The position numbers were made by a program, and so were the translations under genes. The notes beneath the pieces were generated by a model, which was given only the letters and a program-made list of their open reading frames with translations, had not been told where the DNA came from and did no database searches. From Candidatus Magasanikbacteria bacterium GW2011_GWC2_37_14 (lineage in GTDB: Bacteria > Patescibacteriota > Patescibacteriia > Magasanikbacterales > UBA922): DNA of 50,872 bases. The stretch covers positions 1-50,872 of the forward strand of contig LBSX01000010.1 of NCBI GenBank assembly GCA_000990355.1, written 5' to 3'. Positions 49,250 to 50,872 of this stretch are shown here, one piece after another (position 1 is the first letter of the stretch; each line of letters starts with the position of its first letter).

Positions 49250-49619
49250 ATATTAGTTCTTTTACTGCTTTTACCACTTCTTCGAATCTGGTGTTACTTT
49301 TTACAAAGTATTTGTTACTGCCCTTTTTAAGGGCTTCGTCAATATCTGTTTCTTGCCCCAGGTTAGAAAGAGTAATTATTGGAATTTTTTTAAGACTGGT
49401 TTCTTTGCGTATTTGTTTGATTACTTCAAAGCCATTACCGTCGGTTAACATTAAATCCATAATAATTAAATTTGGTTTTTCTCTTTTGGCCAAACCACAG
49501 GCTTCGTTGGCAGCTGGTGTACTTATCACCTCAAAGCCTTCGTCCGACAGTAATCGTGTGTATAATTTAATAGTAAAAGAATCATCTTCAACTATTAGTA
49601 TTTTCTTTTTAATTTTCAT
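49248..49619 (-). CDS. CheY-like response regulator
   Basis: This 123-aa protein is a single receiver domain with no output domain. ILIVEDDS carries the acidic pair Asp12/Asp13, MDLMLTDG has the phospho-acceptor Asp55, ITLSNL holds the conserved Ser/Thr position, and YFVKSN the conserved Lys. Its start lies three bases after the stop of the histidine kinase gene, so it is probably that kinase's partner. With no DNA-binding domain it must act by protein contact or as a phosphorelay step. Confidence 0.93.
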   Translation of the reverse strand: MKIKKKILIVEDDSFTIKLYTRLLSDEGFEVISTPAANEACGLAKREKPNLIIMDLMLTDGNGFEVIKQIRKETSLKKIPIITLSNLGQETDIDEALKKGSNKYFVKSNTRFEEVVKAVKELI

Positions 49620-49622
49620 ATA

Positions 49623-50714
49623 TTAGTAAGTCTTAAATTTTATAAAAAAAGTTGTATTTTTGTTTTCAACGCTCTCAAACCATATCTTTCCTTTGTTTAA
49701 GGTTACTAATTCTTTGGTAATATATAGCCCTAAGCCTGTACCGTCTCCTTCTTTGTTTACAGCATTGCCTGCTCTAAAAAATTTAGCAAAAATAAATTTC
49801 TTTTTTTCTTCGGGTATACCTATACCCTTATTTGTGCAAGAAAATATTATATATTGCCCATCTTTTTTTAGATTTATTTTTATATTGTCCTTACTAAAAG
49901 AATAACGAATAGCATTTTCTATAATATTTTGTAAAATAGTACGACTATGGTTCTCATCGGCTTTTATAAAATACTTCTCTTGATCTTTATTTATTTCTAT
50001 AGTCACATTGTGTGCCTTGGCATAGTATTGCAGATCATTATAAACTTTACTATAAATTTCTTCCAAATTAATTTTTTGTAAATTTGGCTTTATTTTTTTG
50101 TATGGAATATTGGAAATGTTTAATAAGTCGTTGACTAGGCGGTTCATGTTTTTTAGAGTTTTGTAACAATCATCTAAATAATTTTTTTGTTTTTTGTTTA
50201 TAGAACCTGGTTTACCACCCAAGAGATACTCAATAGCCCACATTACATTGCCAAGTGGAGTTCTTAAACTGTGGCTCGCAATATGAGAAAAATCAGTACG
50301 ATATTCTTCTTGTTGTTTTTCTTTGGTTATGTCACGAATAATAATAATTGCTCCTTCTACTCTATTTTTGTGGTCTTTAAGTGGAGTAGTGGTAATAGTG
50401 GCCCAAATAAAAGAACCGTCTTTTTTAATAAATTGACGTGTGGCATTAATTACTTTTTTTCCTTTGTCTATTGATTTAAAAAGAGCAGCATTTTTTTTGG
50501 TAATAGGTGTACCATTGCCATCTGTAGGGCAGAGTAGTGACAGGGCTTGTTTGCCAGTTAGTTTTGTATTGCTTTTATAGCCTAAAATGTTACTAAGAGC
50601 TTTGTTGTAGTTTAAAATATTACCATTTTTGTCTAAAACAATTACCGCATCTCCTATGGAGTCTATAAAATGCTTAACTTCCTCAGTTATTTCTTGAAAT
50701 ACTGAATTTTTCAT
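49623..50714 (-). CDS. PAS-domain sensor histidine kinase
   Basis: In this 363-aa protein a PAS domain covers about the first 130 residues (FIDSIGDAVIVLDKNGNILNYN; FIKKDGSFIWATITTTPL), then comes a HisKA H-box SHIASHSLRTPLGNVMWA. The HATPase_c domain has N-box ILQNIIENAIRYSF, a G1 box reading NKGIGIPEE (Asn-Lys in place of the usual Asp) and G2 GDGTGLGLYI. There are no membrane segments, so it senses inside the cell. I prefer the ATG at 50714 to the GTG at 50723. A TATAAT with TGC lies upstream on the minus strand at 50749-50744. Confidence 0.92.
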   Translation of the reverse strand: MKNSVFQEITEEVKHFIDSIGDAVIVLDKNGNILNYNKALSNILGYKSNTKLTGKQALSLLCPTDGNGTPITKKNAALFKSIDKGKKVINATRQFIKKDGSFIWATITTTPLKDHKNRVEGAIIIIRDITKEKQQEEYRTDFSHIASHSLRTPLGNVMWAIEYLLGGKPGSINKKQKNYLDDCYKTLKNMNRLVNDLLNISNIPYKKIKPNLQKINLEEIYSKVYNDLQYYAKAHNVTIEINKDQEKYFIKADENHSRTILQNIIENAIRYSFSKDNIKINLKKDGQYIIFSCTNKGIGIPEEKKKFIFAKFFRAGNAVNKEGDGTGLGLYITKELVTLNKGKIWFESVENKNTTFFIKFKTY

Positions 50715-50743
50715 AAAAAACACTTAATTTAGTGAATAACAAC

Positions 50744-50752
50744 ATTATAGCA
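50744..50752 (-). promoter_or_regulatory. Extended -10 promoter of the kinase/regulator pair
   Basis: On the minus strand the sequence is TGCTATAAT. The -35 region (TTCCTT) is weak. It matches the extended -10 words at 17344, 36566 and 44718. Confidence 0.55.
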
Positions 50753-50872
50753 CAGCTTTTAGCTTAAAGGAAGAGTCTTTTCCAATCAATAGATGAGCCC
50801 CAAATCTATCCACACCGTTGGTCAAATGAATTAAATTGTTTGATGTTCTGAAACACGAAAAGATTTGAATAA

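Noticed and set aside
50753-50872. Possible gene at the right edge
   Set aside because: About 120 bases with no convincing start or motif; too short to assign.

Overview
The window reads as chromosome from an AT-rich bacterium with small-genome habits, most likely a Candidatus Patescibacteria (CPR) member. The evidence is short intergenic gaps, almost no Shine-Dalgarno motifs, several near-leaderless starts, a DUF4012 surface protein, FN3/Asp-box surface proteins with a peptidoglycan-binding tail, many family-divergent enzymes and standard stop codon use including TGA. The phylum assignment is inference; no 16S rRNA or ribosomal protein lies in the window.

Layout. 1-4874: a very large surface protein (Asp-box, FN3, repeat and peptidoglycan-binding regions), cut by the window edge and split by a one-base frameshift near 1691. 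4954-8202: a T-box leader with an AUC specifier in front of ileS. 8246-13435: a compact cluster of SET protein, MurL-like PP-loop enzyme and two-module ATP-grasp/D-Ala-D-Ala-ligase-like protein on the minus strand, with a divergent FemAB/GNAT-like acyltransferase. 13497-22280: Nif3-like protein, U32 peptidase, enolase, a small orphan, two tandem cofactor-independent phosphoglycerate mutases and a DHH phosphoesterase. 22281-22891: a GC-rich island with a small zinc-ribbon gene. 22892-30592: valS, a GHKL ATPase protein, a lipoprotein, tyrS, argS and a pyruvoyl-type AdoMet decarboxylase. 30685-36360: a Cys-rich membrane-anchored protein, an EamA transporter coupled to a PurD-like ATP-grasp enzyme, a sensor kinase, a bactofilin and a degenerate diacylglycerol-kinase-like protein. 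36417-37047: tRNA-Leu(GAG) and RNase P RNA. 37176-49182: a surface polysaccharide/envelope locus (sugar-phosphate transferase, three GT4 glycosyltransferases, DUF4012 protein, repetitive surface protein), interrupted by a three-gene minus-strand cassette of unknown function. 49248-50714: a PAS histidine kinase with its response regulator.

The strongest unexplained signal is a set of short palindromic elements in several sequence families. They lie between genes and also in frame inside essential genes (ileS, valS, argS), the U32 peptidase and two glycosyltransferases, and one lies inside the RNase P RNA. One family has 12-bp terminal inverted repeats (TGTCATTGCGAG) in three copies. They resemble Rickettsia palindromic elements in behaviour. 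Other leads are the SET/MurL-like/ATP-grasp/FemAB cluster, the minus-strand cassette with a possible HopA1-like domain, and a retroviral-type CCHC zinc knuckle at the cytoplasmic end of the DUF4012 protein.
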